From Anaerolentibacter hominis (GTDB taxonomy: Bacteria > Bacillota > Clostridia > Lachnospirales > Lachnospiraceae), in NCBI RefSeq assembly GCF_032380675.1, contig NZ_JAWDIX010000006.1:89469-153468 (forward strand): a DNA stretch of 64,000 bases, given 5' to 3'. The translations under genes and the position numbers were made by a program. The notes under the pieces are model-generated. The model searched no databases. It was not told where the DNA came from and saw nothing but the letters and a program-made list of their open reading frames with translations. Below, one piece after another: positions 7,689-15,986 of this stretch. Every line of letters starts with the position of its first letter. The first letter of the stretch is position 1.

Positions 7689-8861
7689 TTATTCTTCGGA
7701 TTCATCAGGTTCTGTTTCATCCTCCGCGTCTTCGCCTTCATTCTCATTCTTATCATTAACCACATCATCTTTGTCATCCGAATCATCTTCGCCATCCGAA
7801 TCATTTTCGCCATCCGAATCACCTTCGCCATTTGAATCATCTTCGCCATCCGAATCACCTTCGCCATTTGAATCATCTTCGCCATCCGAATCATCCCTGT
7901 CATCCGAATCATCGTTGTCGTCAGAATCATCTTTATCGTCAGGTTCCTCCCTGTCGTCCGAATCATCTTTATCGTCAGGTTCCTCCTTGTCATCAGGTTT
8001 CTCCCTGCCGTCATGATCGTCCTTCTCATCCCGATCGTCCTCCTCCTCATTACCTCTATCAGAATCTCTATCTGAGGGTACGGAGGGCTTTTCATCATTA
8101 GGAGGCGGCGTAACGGGAGACGTGACTGGTATCGTTTCATCGTCATTCAGCAGCAAAAGCAGGTCATTTATATTCCTGCCAGCCAGTTCCTCCAGGGTAT
8201 AGGCAGGGTTTTTATCCATTATCCGTCGGATCAGGGCAAGCTTACCCTCCGTAATACCGTAATCGGCAGCTATTTTGGAAGCTTCCTTTTCCGGCGTGAT
8301 CACCTGCGAGACAACCTGCGGGGCAATGTTTTTTTGAGCCAGATAGCCCTGTATCTTCTGATCGAGAAGAAAAACCAGTTCGTTAGCGCTCTTTTCCTTT
8401 TTCTCCTTCACGGTAAGAAGCAGCGCGTTGGTTTCTTCTTTCAGATATCCCTGCTCCACCAGACGGTCCAGAATATCACATATTACAGCATCTGCGGTAC
8501 GGCCCTTATAACGGATGCCCCGGACAACAGCATCCGCATCCGAATTGACTGCCTTCAGGGAGAGCAATGTCCCCTTCTTATTAAGGGTCATTTCAATGGA
8601 AGGATTAACGTCCAGGCTCACTGTGGCGGCGGCAATCCGATAGGAGGAGATCCAAGCGCCTGCCATGATACAGATGAGCAGACAGCAGAATGCGGCCGCG
8701 GTCCGGTAAATCAGGGGGCGGGACAGCCGTGCAGGGGGTTCCTGGCGGGTATACGCGTCCGGTTCTTTCATTTTGATCACGGGTATATTCTCCAGCTCTT
8801 TCACATCCGTCCGGGGCAGCCGGGACACAGCATTAGAAAGCCGTTGTTCAATTTTCTTCAT
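7689..8861 (-). CDS. RsgI-type anti-sigma factor with long acidic tail
   Basis: About 390 residues. A ~60-residue cytoplasmic N-terminus (the likely sigma-binding part) precedes one transmembrane helix (LIYRTAAAFCCLLICIMAG). The exported part begins with the RsgI middle-domain motif VSLDVNPSIEMTLN, continues through helical segments to a Pro-rich hinge, then ~130 residues of DDS/DGE/DDK repeats. ATG 8861 was preferred to 8867 because GGGAGG lies 8 nt before it. It overlaps the end of the ECF sigma gene by 14 nt, which indicates translational coupling and a sigma/anti-sigma pair. In characterised clostridial systems such exported domains sense envelope or polysaccharide signals; the ligand here is unknown. 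The acidic tail is shared with the protein at 3455-4459. Confidence 0.85.
   Translation of the reverse strand: MKKIEQRLSNAVSRLPRTDVKELENIPVIKMKEPDAYTRQEPPARLSRPLIYRTAAAFCCLLICIMAGAWISSYRIAAATVSLDVNPSIEMTLNKKGTLLSLKAVNSDADAVVRGIRYKGRTADAVICDILDRLVEQGYLKEETNALLLTVKEKKEKSANELVFLLDQKIQGYLAQKNIAPQVVSQVITPEKEASKIAADYGITEGKLALIRRIMDKNPAYTLEELAGRNINDLLLLLNDDETIPVTSPVTPPPNDEKPSVPSDRDSDRGNEEEDDRDEKDDHDGREKPDDKEEPDDKDDSDDREEPDDKDDSDDNDDSDDRDDSDGEDDSNGEGDSDGEDDSNGEGDSDGENDSDGEDDSDDKDDVVNDKNENEGEDAEDETEPDESEE
7780..7990. repeat. Tandem repeats encoding Asp/Ser/Gly acidic tail
   Basis: 18-bp-based repeats encode DDSDGE/DDSNGEG units on the minus strand within the anti-sigma gene. Slippage-prone; long shadow frames arise from it on both strands. 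Confidence 0.75.
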
Positions 8862-9450
8862 GTTCATAACCTCCCTGCTCCGTCAGATATTTTTTTAGTT
8901 TCTTAAGGCCCCTGTTGTAGCGGGATAAAACAGTGGAAAGGGGCTTTCCAAGGCTTTTCGCAATCTCGGAGTGTTTCAGACCGGAGACGGCGTGGAGAAG
9001 AATAATATTGCGCTCTTCCTCCGACAGCTGATTGAGAACGGCCCGCAGCACCATCCGGTCTTCCGGATCGGAAATATAGGAATGAAGCGTATCATTTTCC
9101 AGATCCGTAGTTTCAAAAGAATCGGTTTTCGCGTGCTGACGCAGCCGGCTGGCGGCCAGGTTTCTGGCAATGGTGAAGATCCAGGCCAGCGGCTTTCCCA
9201 TCGGACGGTACAGATGGGCGGCGGCCCTTATTTTCAGAAAAGTATCCTGCACCACGTCCAGAGTATCCTCAGGATTGCGGAGAATAGAGAACACATAGGC
9301 ATAGACCGTGCGTTCGGACAGTTCATAGAGCATGCGGAACGCTTCCCTATCATCCTGCCCGATCCGGCGGATTAAATCTTCATCAATCTGTAGTTTGGAA
9401 TGCATCGGCGCGGTCCGTCCGTTCCCGATGATGCCGCAGAATAGTAACAT
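8848..9450 (-). CDS. ECF-type RNA polymerase sigma factor
   Basis: A 200-residue sigma-70 family member with only regions 2 and 4. Region 2 is visible in AFRMLYELSERTVYAYVFSI...DVVQDTFLKI and WIFTIARNLA; region 4 in LSEEERNIILLHAVSGLKHSEIAKSLGKPLSTVLSRYNRGLKKLK. It directs polymerase to a small regulon. ATG 9450 has AGGAGG 4 nt upstream; an internal ATG at 9405 would give a more usual ECF length but has no clear binding site. The anti-sigma gene overlaps its 3' end. Its own promoter carries ATGCGATAAAA-13-CGTTAT, repeated ahead of the second RsgI-like gene, consistent with autoregulation plus at least one further target. Confidence 0.93.
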   Translation of the reverse strand: MLLFCGIIGNGRTAPMHSKLQIDEDLIRRIGQDDREAFRMLYELSERTVYAYVFSILRNPEDTLDVVQDTFLKIRAAAHLYRPMGKPLAWIFTIARNLAASRLRQHAKTDSFETTDLENDTLHSYISDPEDRMVLRAVLNQLSEEERNIILLHAVSGLKHSEIAKSLGKPLSTVLSRYNRGLKKLKKYLTEQGGYEHEEN

Positions 9451-9514
9451 AGCTCCTCCTGTGGATCACGCGCCGCTAAGCGGAAAACACACGGCGTGTA
9501 TCACTTCTATCTAT

Positions 9515-9544
9515 ATAACGTTAGTTGTTCTGTTTTTATCGCAT
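9515..9544 (-). promoter_or_regulatory. Putative autoregulated ECF promoter
   Basis: Read on the minus strand: ATGCGATAAAA, 13 nt, CGTTAT, 65 nt before the sigma start codon. Identical boxes and spacing lie at 4534-4563. The CG-containing downstream box is like ECF -10 elements. Confidence 0.65.
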
Positions 9545-9603
9545 GGATCGCATCTTAATTTCATCATGCCACATCAGAGGACTTTTTGAAAGATTCTTTC
9601 ATT

Positions 9604-9634
9604 AAAAAAGCGCCGGCTTAAGCGGCGCTTTTTT
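9604..9634. terminator. Terminator downstream of the M20 peptidase operon
   Basis: AAAAAAGCGCCG (9604-9615) and CGGCGCTTTTTT (9623-9634) form a GC-rich hairpin flanked by A/T runs, active on the minus strand and possibly both. Confidence 0.9.
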
Positions 9635-9679
9635 GCTTGCATCGGAATACTGCGAAAAACAGGATTCCTTTTATAGCAG

Positions 9680-11125
9680 TTATTTTTCCTGCATTTTTAC
9701 AATCAGCTTATAGAAATCCACTCCCGGCGGGAGGGCATTACAGTTAATATTCTCATTTAAACCGTGAATACTTTCATACTGCTGCTTGGTGATAGCCAGA
9801 GGCGCAAAACGGATACAGTCATTACAGATATCCTTATAGAATTTGGCATCTGTGCCTCCGGTCATAACATAGGGAGACACACCCACGCCGGGATAAATCT
9901 CGTTGATGGCCTTTTCCACAGAGAGAAAAGCGCTGCCTGTGTAATCTACCACCGGACAGGGATAGTCTTTGTAGATAACTTCCGTGTCGATATCGTATTT
10001 CTTTGCCAGCTCACTGATCAGGGAGATACTTTCATCTGTGCCCTGATGGGGAATGAAACGCAGATTACCTGTTACATATGCTTCCTGCGGAAGCACGTTT
10101 AATCCGTCGGAGCCCTTTGCCGTAGTAAAGGCAATCGTCGTGCGGAGCATAGCCGCACCGGCGGGGCTGATGGACGGCATCAGCTTTTTCAGCAGGGGCT
10201 TAAACAGCCAGAGGTTCGCAAATACTACCTTCATACCGAAGTTCATATTAGGCATTACCCGGCGGAACATCTCCTGAACCGTGGGATTAAACTCCGAGCG
10301 GAAGGGGTAATGTTTCTCCACCTCACAGATAAAGGAAGCAAGTCGGGCGAGAGGAGTATGAGGCATAGGCGCGCTGGCGTGGCCGCCCTTGCCCTTTGCA
10401 ATAAATTTAACATCGCCATAGCCTTTTTCCAGTACGCCTACCATAGCGTAGGTCCCCTTTACGCCGCCGATGGGCTCTTCCATGATCATTCCGCCCTCGT
10501 CGATCAGCATGCCCAGCTTGACGCCGTTCTCTTTCAGATACTGAACGGTGAGCGGGGCGCCTTCTCCGCTCCACTCCTCGGTACAGCTGCTTGCCAAATA
10601 AACATCACAGGCGGGAACATAGCCCTCTTTCATCATTTCCTCCGCAGCGGTGAGAAAACAGAATAAGCTTCCCTTGGTATCCACCGTTCCGCGGCCCCAG
10701 ACAGCTCCGTCCACGATCTTGCCGCCGAACGGCTCCTGTTCCCACTTGCCGCCTGCTTCTACCACATCATGATGGCTCATGAACAGGATCGGATCACCCT
10801 TTCCCTGGCCCGGCCATTTAAAGAGCAGGCTGCCGTTAAATACATGTTTTTCACAGGTCTTGTGAATATTGGGGAAAAGCTCCTCCAACACTTTGTGAAA
10901 TTCTAAAAATTTACTCCGGTCCTCGTCGTAGCGGCTGGAAACCGTCTCCTCCCGAACCATTCGGGAAAGTGTTTCCGCATACTGCTTGGAACGCGCGGGA
11001 TCACCCTTTGTGGGGACTGCCGTAACAGCAGGAGTAGGCTTTAATACAGCGGCGCGGATAAGCACGACCGCAGCCAGCAGAACAATAACCCCAAGCACTG
11101 CCAGCAAAATCCATAACCACAGCAT
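9680..11125 (-). CDS. M20-family metallopeptidase, membrane-anchored (PM20D1/carboxypeptidase S-like)
   Basis: About 481 residues. An N-terminal hydrophobic helix (first ~28 residues) anchors the enzyme. The two-zinc M20 signature is complete: SHHDVVEAGG (His/Asp), GRGTVDTKGS (bridging Asp) and SCTEEWSGEG (catalytic Glu-Glu). A dimerisation lid domain follows (KGGHASAPMPHTPLARL), and a final His near the C-terminus (SIHGLNENI) completes the site. It resembles the PM20D1/Cps1 subgroup that hydrolyses peptides or N-acyl amino acids. ATG 11125 is favoured over 11131 because GGAGG is then 8 nt away. It is the last gene of a tight leftward operon with two membrane proteins. Confidence 0.9.
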   Translation of the reverse strand: MLWLWILLAVLGVIVLLAAVVLIRAAVLKPTPAVTAVPTKGDPARSKQYAETLSRMVREETVSSRYDEDRSKFLEFHKVLEELFPNIHKTCEKHVFNGSLLFKWPGQGKGDPILFMSHHDVVEAGGKWEQEPFGGKIVDGAVWGRGTVDTKGSLFCFLTAAEEMMKEGYVPACDVYLASSCTEEWSGEGAPLTVQYLKENGVKLGMLIDEGGMIMEEPIGGVKGTYAMVGVLEKGYGDVKFIAKGKGGHASAPMPHTPLARLASFICEVEKHYPFRSEFNPTVQEMFRRVMPNMNFGMKVVFANLWLFKPLLKKLMPSISPAGAAMLRTTIAFTTAKGSDGLNVLPQEAYVTGNLRFIPHQGTDESISLISELAKKYDIDTEVIYKDYPCPVVDYTGSAFLSVEKAINEIYPGVGVSPYVMTGGTDAKFYKDICNDCIRFAPLAITKQQYESIHGLNENINCNALPPGVDFYKLIVKMQEK

Positions 11126-11140
11126 ATCCATTTCCTCCTT

Positions 11141-11821
11141 TTATAATTTTCCCTTCTTAAAGAGCATATAGCCGATAGCAAGAGCCAGACCGCCGGCCGG
11201 AATAAGCAGAAGGCTGGTCTGAGAAATCGCCGCGGGCATCAGGACACAGAGCAGTGTCATGAGAACGAACGGTACAATTGCTATTTTGATGCTCTTTGCA
11301 AAATATTTCAGACCCAGCGCACCGAACAGGGCCGGAACCACATTGTCAAAAGCAGGCAGAAGCGCGGGGTTTTCCAGCACCGGGGTCAGCGGCACCAACA
11401 GCAGAACTCCCACAAAGATAACCAGCATCGTGACAAGAGAACTGGTGGCGATACTTAAGGTTGAGATAATCTCATCCTCCGGAGTGCCGCCCTTTGTCCC
11501 CGCGATATCCTTGGCATTCATAGCACAGGGAATTTTCAGATTTGTAATATTACCGGTAATAAACGCCAGATAGCTGCCGCCCACGCCAAGCATGGGAGCA
11601 TAGACAAGAAATTCCACCACGGCAACCGGGTAATAGATGATTGCTACCTTCAAAAATCCACTTAAAAAGCCCTGTCCGTTCGGCATCACGCCGGAGAACA
11701 TTCCGAAAATAAACGGAACAGAGACCAGAGCGATGACTCCGATGATCAGAGCAAGTCTGCCCAGAAAGTGGAGACTGCTGTTAAATTTCTCAAAATAAGT
11801 TTCTTTTTCCGAATGATTCAT
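11141..11821 (-). CDS. Polytopic membrane protein, partner of the DUF5058-like protein
   Basis: A 226-residue protein with about six hydrophobic helices and no soluble domain. A conserved-looking loop (NAKDIAGTKGGTPEDEIISTLSIA) sits in the middle. I do not recognise a named family with certainty; its size and pairing with the next gene suggest one half of a two-subunit transporter. GGGAGGTGGAGAC precedes the ATG. It lies 12 nt after the upstream gene and 15 nt before the M20 peptidase, so the three are translated from one message. Uptake of a peptide or N-acyl amino acid that the peptidase then cleaves is a reasonable inference, not shown. Confidence 0.75.
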   Translation of the reverse strand: MNHSEKETYFEKFNSSLHFLGRLALIIGVIALVSVPFIFGMFSGVMPNGQGFLSGFLKVAIIYYPVAVVEFLVYAPMLGVGGSYLAFITGNITNLKIPCAMNAKDIAGTKGGTPEDEIISTLSIATSSLVTMLVIFVGVLLLVPLTPVLENPALLPAFDNVVPALFGALGLKYFAKSIKIAIVPFVLMTLLCVLMPAAISQTSLLLIPAGGLALAIGYMLFKKGKL

Positions 11822-11833
11822 GTCTCCACCTCC

Positions 11834-12580
11834 CTACATTGCTTTATTTATAAGTACTGCGGCAATCATGCCGATTAACATACTGGTTGCAACGCTGAAA
11901 TTATCCAGCCAGGCCATATTTTTCTTTCGGGTAAAGTATTCAAAAATGGCCATTACCAGTGCGGACACACCGGCTACAACCAAAGGCATGAAATTGCCGA
12001 AAGCCGTAAAGGTACCCACATAAGAACCGATGTAGGCACTGCACAGACCGATAAACATGGCAATCGTAGCGTAGGCGCCGAAGCCCGGTTTGGAGGATTC
12101 CTCTCCGCTCTTTGGCTTGCTGCGGACTTTATTCAGATATTTCTTCAAAACGAAGATGCAGAGCAGAACACCGCCCAGGATACCCACCGTCATAACCAGA
12201 CCGATGGTAACAAAGGAACCCATCGACATCTCGGTAGCTTTCAGGCCGGAGAGGCCCATACCGGTTGCGGCTATTTCCGCCACGTTCAGCTCATACTGCA
12301 AAGCCCCAACTACAGAAAGCCTGAGCCAGGAAAATGGAACGCCCAGTGTTCCGCTTAATGCGATAACCCCCAGCAGAATACTGATACTGGGCAGAACAGT
12401 AAAGGTAGCGCTGGATGTGATGGCCCGTTTTAACACCTTCTTGTCCATCCCGATCGCAAGCCCCGCCCGATAGCTTTTTACAATAAATACGAGACAGATT
12501 GCTGTGATAAATAAGATTACCCCGCCCACTATGAGATAAAAGGGCAGGGAATTCACCGTAGAAAAATACTCCGGATTCAT
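11834..12580 (-). CDS. DUF5058-like membrane protein
   Basis: A 248-residue protein with about six to seven hydrophobic segments, a cytoplasmic loop rich in Lys/Ser (KKYLNKVRSKPKSGEESSKPG) and an N-terminus MNPEYFSTVNS that I associate, from memory, with DUF5058 membrane proteins of Firmicutes. Function is unknown. AAGGGGG lies 6 nt before the ATG. It is first in the operon with the second membrane protein and the M20 peptidase. The 250 nt upstream hold the divergent start of the mannonate dehydratase operon; no clear promoter for this strand was identified. Confidence 0.7.
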   Translation of the reverse strand: MNPEYFSTVNSLPFYLIVGGVILFITAICLVFIVKSYRAGLAIGMDKKVLKRAITSSATFTVLPSISILLGVIALSGTLGVPFSWLRLSVVGALQYELNVAEIAATGMGLSGLKATEMSMGSFVTIGLVMTVGILGGVLLCIFVLKKYLNKVRSKPKSGEESSKPGFGAYATIAMFIGLCSAYIGSYVGTFTAFGNFMPLVVAGVSALVMAIFEYFTRKKNMAWLDNFSVATSMLIGMIAAVLINKAM

Positions 12581-12769
12581 AGAAAACCCCCTTTTGTACT
12601 CTGGAAAAGGGATGAAACATCCCTCTTTTCCTGTATTTTAATGATTTTGTACCCTTGTACACTATCATCTGATGGAATTAATTGTACCATACGTGAGATC
12701 AAAAAGCGAGACGGGAAAGGGTATCCATCCTCCGCTCCGACGGATAATATTGGAACAAAGGGAGCTGAC

Positions 12770-12799
12770 TTGACATTGTAACAAAGGCCTCCATATGGT
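12770..12799 (+). promoter_or_regulatory. Likely promoter of the uxuA operon
   Basis: TTGACA at 12770-12775 and TATGGT at 12794-12799 are 18 nt apart, about 70 nt before uxuA. The -10 matches consensus at four of six positions. Confidence 0.5.
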
Positions 12800-12870
12800 A
12801 AAATTAAAACAATTAACAGCGATGGCCGGAGACTATGCATACGGCTGAAAAGATAAAAGGAGGACAGGCT

Positions 12871-13947
12871 ATGAAAATGATTTTACGCTGGTTTCCGGGG
12901 GGAAACGACAGCGTGACACTGGAACAGATCCGGCAGACCCCGGGGGTGAGCGGCGTGGCCGCCTGCTTGATTGACATTCCTGTGGGGGAGGTATGGCCCC
13001 TTAACCGCTTAAAGGCCATGAAGGAAGAGATCAACGGCGCGGGGCTGGAAGTAGAAGTGATCGAGAGCGTCAACATCCACGAGGATATTAAGAAGGGTCT
13101 TCCCAGCCGGGACCGATATATTGACAACTACATAAGCACTTTGAAAAATCTGGGAGAGATCGGGATTAAATGTCTGTGCTATAATTTTATGCCGGTGCTT
13201 GACTGGGCCAGAAGCGACCTGGCGTTTCCTCTGGAAGACGGCAGCACGGCCATGGCTTACCGGCATGAGAAGGTGCTGGAGATGAACCCCGGGAAGATGG
13301 CGGACACGATGGCCAGCAAAGCCAGAGGATTTGCCCTGCCGGGCTGGGAGCCGGAGAGGCTCTCCGTAATGCAGCAGGATATCGAATTTTATCAGAGTAT
13401 GAGCCAGGAGACCTACTGGGAGAATATGAAGTATTTCCTGGATGCGGTGGTGCCCTGCGCACAGGAATATGACATTCGCATGGCCATCCATCCGGACGAT
13501 CCGCCGTGGCCCCTTTATGGTCTGCCGAAGGTGATCACCGGGGCGGAGAACATACGGACCTTCTTTTCCTTAAACGACAGCCCCTATAATGGGCTGACCC
13601 TCTGTACCGGTTCTCTGGGCTCCGACCTGAAGAATGACATACCGGCTATGGCAAAAGAATTTTCCAGAATGGGCAGGGTGCCTTTTGCCCACATCCGGAA
13701 CATGCACCACCATACGCCGAAGGATTTCGACGAATCCGCCCATTTAAGCCAGTGCGGGGATCTGGACATGTTTGAAGTAGTGAAGGCATTTTATGACGGA
13801 GGCTTCGACGGTTACATCCGTCCGGACCACGGGAGAATGATCTGGGGAGAACAGGCAAGACCGGGTTACGGCCTGTACGACCGGGCGCTGGGTGCCAACT
13901 ACATCTGGGGCCTGTGGGAAGCCATTGATAAGATGAATAAACGGTAA
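12871..13947 (+). CDS. uxuA: Mannonate dehydratase
   Basis: A 358-residue enzyme that dehydrates D-mannonate to 2-keto-3-deoxygluconate in hexuronate breakdown. The family pattern is plain: MILRWFPGG start, GVAACLIDIPVGEVWP, CYNFMPVLDWARSDL, MAIHPDDPPWPLYGLPKV, LCTGSLGS, VPFAHIRNMH and FDGYIRPDHGRMIWGE, which supply the metal-binding His/Cys/Asp residues. ATG 12871 follows AAAGGAGG; an in-frame ATG at 12835 lacks a binding site. It heads a seven-gene operon that also carries an SGNH hydrolase, two metallo-hydrolases, RbsD and a two-component system, so sugar-acid use may be tied to sensing by that system. No uxuB or kinase is adjacent. Confidence 0.95.
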   Translation: MKMILRWFPGGNDSVTLEQIRQTPGVSGVAACLIDIPVGEVWPLNRLKAMKEEINGAGLEVEVIESVNIHEDIKKGLPSRDRYIDNYISTLKNLGEIGIKCLCYNFMPVLDWARSDLAFPLEDGSTAMAYRHEKVLEMNPGKMADTMASKARGFALPGWEPERLSVMQQDIEFYQSMSQETYWENMKYFLDAVVPCAQEYDIRMAIHPDDPPWPLYGLPKVITGAENIRTFFSLNDSPYNGLTLCTGSLGSDLKNDIPAMAKEFSRMGRVPFAHIRNMHHHTPKDFDESAHLSQCGDLDMFEVVKAFYDGGFDGYIRPDHGRMIWGEQARPGYGLYDRALGANYIWGLWEAIDKMNKR

Positions 13948-13974
13948 ACGCTTTTAATAGGAGGAAAGGTTAAT

Positions 13975-14610
13975 ATGAAAAATATAATGTGCTTCGGCGA
14001 TTCCAATACATTCGGAAGCAACCCCAGCGGCGGCCGCTGGGAGCGATATGAGAGATGGACCGGCATTCTTCAGAAAATGCTGGGGGAAGATTATTATGTC
14101 ATTGAGGAAGGACATGGGGGAAGGACAACCGTGTATGAAGACCCGGTGGAGGGAAATAAATGCGGTAAGAATCAGCTGATACCTCTGCTGTCCTCTCACC
14201 GCCCCCTGGATCTGGTCATCGTGATGCTGGGAACCAATGATCTGAAAATGCGCTTCGGCGCGCCTGCCATGGACATTGCAAAGGGCGCCGGTGAAGTGGT
14301 AAAGATAATACGGAAATATGACTTTATGCCCAAATACCGGGAACCAAAAATTCTTCTTGCGGCGCCGATTCTGATCGGGGAAGGCATTGAGGACGGACCC
14401 TTCGGCTATATGTTTGACCGGACCGCAAGAGAACGCTCCCTGGAGTTTGACCGGTGCTTCTCCCAGGTAGCCGAAGAGCAGGGAGTCTTCTATATGAATG
14501 CGGCGGAATATGGCTGGCCCAGCAAGATAGACGGCCTTCACATGGACAAAGATTCCCATCAGGCAATGGCGGACGCATTTTACGCCCAGGTTAAAAAACT
14601 GATCGGATAG
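13975..14610 (+). CDS. SGNH/GDSL-family hydrolase
   Basis: A 211-residue esterase-like protein. Block I is CFGDSNTFG (catalytic Ser), block III is VMLGTNDLK (Asn of the oxyanion hole) and block V is DGLHMD (catalytic Asp-x-x-His). This layout matches arylesterase/acyl-esterase SGNH enzymes, which often deacetylate carbohydrates. No signal peptide is present, so it acts in the cytoplasm. An AGGAGGAAAGG sequence precedes ATG 13975. It is 27 nt after uxuA; a sugar-ester substrate would fit the operon, but this is inference. Confidence 0.88.
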   Translation: MKNIMCFGDSNTFGSNPSGGRWERYERWTGILQKMLGEDYYVIEEGHGGRTTVYEDPVEGNKCGKNQLIPLLSSHRPLDLVIVMLGTNDLKMRFGAPAMDIAKGAGEVVKIIRKYDFMPKYREPKILLAAPILIGEGIEDGPFGYMFDRTARERSLEFDRCFSQVAEEQGVFYMNAAEYGWPSKIDGLHMDKDSHQAMADAFYAQVKKLIG

Positions 14611-14646
14611 CGGTCAGCTTGAAATGCGGATCAAAAAGGGAAAGGC

Positions 14647-15192
14647 ATGGATACAAAAATGAAATTAATGATTGCGTCGGACATACACGGCTCCGCCTAT
14701 TACTGCCGGGCCTTAAAAGAAGCCTGGGAGAGAGAAAAGCCGGAAAAACTGATACTGCTGGGAGATCTGCTCTATCATGGCCCCCGGAATGACCTGCCGA
14801 AGGAGTATAACCCGAAGGAGGTCATCGGCATTTTAAATGGAATGAAGGATGAACTTCTGTGTGTGAGGGGCAATTGTGAGGCAGAGGTGGATCAGATGGT
14901 GCTGGAATTCCCGGTTCTGGCAGACTACATGATACTGTATCTGGACGGGAAGATGGTCTTTGTGACACACGGACATCTGTTTCATGAGAACCAGCTGCCG
15001 CCGTTAAAAGCGGGGGATATACTGCTGCACGGGCATACCCATATCAAGGAAAACCGCGGGATCGGGGATTATCTCTACCTGAATCCGGGCTCAGTCTCCC
15101 TGCCAAAGGATGACGATGTACACAGCTATATGATATATGAAGATGGGAAATTTACCATACGGGAACTGTTCAGTTCCCGAATTATCAAATAA
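14647..15192 (+). CDS. yfcE: YfcE-like metallophosphoesterase
   Basis: A 181-residue calcineurin-like phosphodiesterase of the YfcE/MJ0936 group. The metal site is visible as SDIHG, GDLLYHG, VRGNCE, THGH and HGHTHI, with NPGSVSLP near the end. Such enzymes cleave simple phosphodiesters in vitro; the physiological substrate is unknown. The start could be ATG 14647 or 14659 (MKLMIASDIHG, the common family start); GGGAAAGG 5 nt upstream favours 14647. It lies within the uxuA operon. Confidence 0.88.
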   Translation: MDTKMKLMIASDIHGSAYYCRALKEAWEREKPEKLILLGDLLYHGPRNDLPKEYNPKEVIGILNGMKDELLCVRGNCEAEVDQMVLEFPVLADYMILYLDGKMVFVTHGHLFHENQLPPLKAGDILLHGHTHIKENRGIGDYLYLNPGSVSLPKDDDVHSYMIYEDGKFTIRELFSSRIIK

Positions 15193-15212
15193 AAACGGGA
15201 ACGGAGGTTACG

Positions 15213-15953
15213 ATGGATACTTTAAAATTTTTTGGAACCGGAAGTGCGTTTAATACGGAGAAGGGCAATAACAGCGCCTATATCCGTGTCGGGACAGATC
15301 TGATCATCCTTGACATGGGCGGCGACGTACTGCCGAAGATGGTAAAACTGAATGTACTGGAGGGTATCTCCAAGGTGCATATTCTGATCACCCATATGCA
15401 CGGAGACCACGTGGGCGGCCTGTCAAATACTATACTCTATCTGTATTCCAGAGTGTTCCGCCATCAGCCGGAGAAAATCTGTGTGTATTTCCCCAACCCT
15501 GCGCTGGCCGATTATCTGCATATGCAGGGCGTAGCAAGAGACAAGTATACTTTTTACGTCAATCTGTGGGACGAACTGTTTCTGGAGGATCAGAGGCTGA
15601 CGGCGGAATATGCGTTTGAGAAGACAGAGCATGATCCGATCTTTGAAGGACATGTGTACGGGATCGACCTGACGGTTAATAAGGACTATCATATCTTCTA
15701 CAGCGGGGATTCCAAGCTGTTTAACCCGAAGTTAAAGGAAATTCACAACTATACCGCCGTGTATCATGAGACGACGATGAATCCCAGAGGCGTGGTGCAT
15801 TTTCAGTACAATGATCTGCTGGAAGTGACTAAGGATTTTAAGCCCGGCGAACGTGCAAAGATCCATCTGATGCATCTGGATGCGGATTTTGACACGGAGC
15901 AGGCGCTTGCGGACGGGTTCAGCATAGTGGAGGCTGAACCAATACCGGTATAA
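15213..15953 (+). CDS. MBL-fold metallo-hydrolase
   Basis: A 246-residue metallo-beta-lactamase-fold protein. HMHGDHVGG is the canonical HxHxDH metal motif; YSGDSK supplies the bridging Asp; YHETTMN and the C-terminal HLMHLDAD add further ligands. The overall form resembles RNase Z/ComEC-like small MBL hydrolases without accessory domains. Substrate not predictable. ACGGAGG precedes ATG 15213. It sits in the uxuA operon between a phosphodiesterase and rbsD. Confidence 0.85.
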   Translation: MDTLKFFGTGSAFNTEKGNNSAYIRVGTDLIILDMGGDVLPKMVKLNVLEGISKVHILITHMHGDHVGGLSNTILYLYSRVFRHQPEKICVYFPNPALADYLHMQGVARDKYTFYVNLWDELFLEDQRLTAEYAFEKTEHDPIFEGHVYGIDLTVNKDYHIFYSGDSKLFNPKLKEIHNYTAVYHETTMNPRGVVHFQYNDLLEVTKDFKPGERAKIHLMHLDADFDTEQALADGFSIVEAEPIPV

Positions 15954-15986
15954 ATGGAACAGCAAATATAAAAGAGGATAAATTCT

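Noticed and set aside
7780..7990. Possible CRISPR array
   Set aside because: The repeats are contiguous and coding with no unique spacers.
7487..8146. 219-codon minus-strand frame of Met/Arg/Thr repeats
   Set aside because: A shifted reading of the acidic repeats of the anti-sigma gene.
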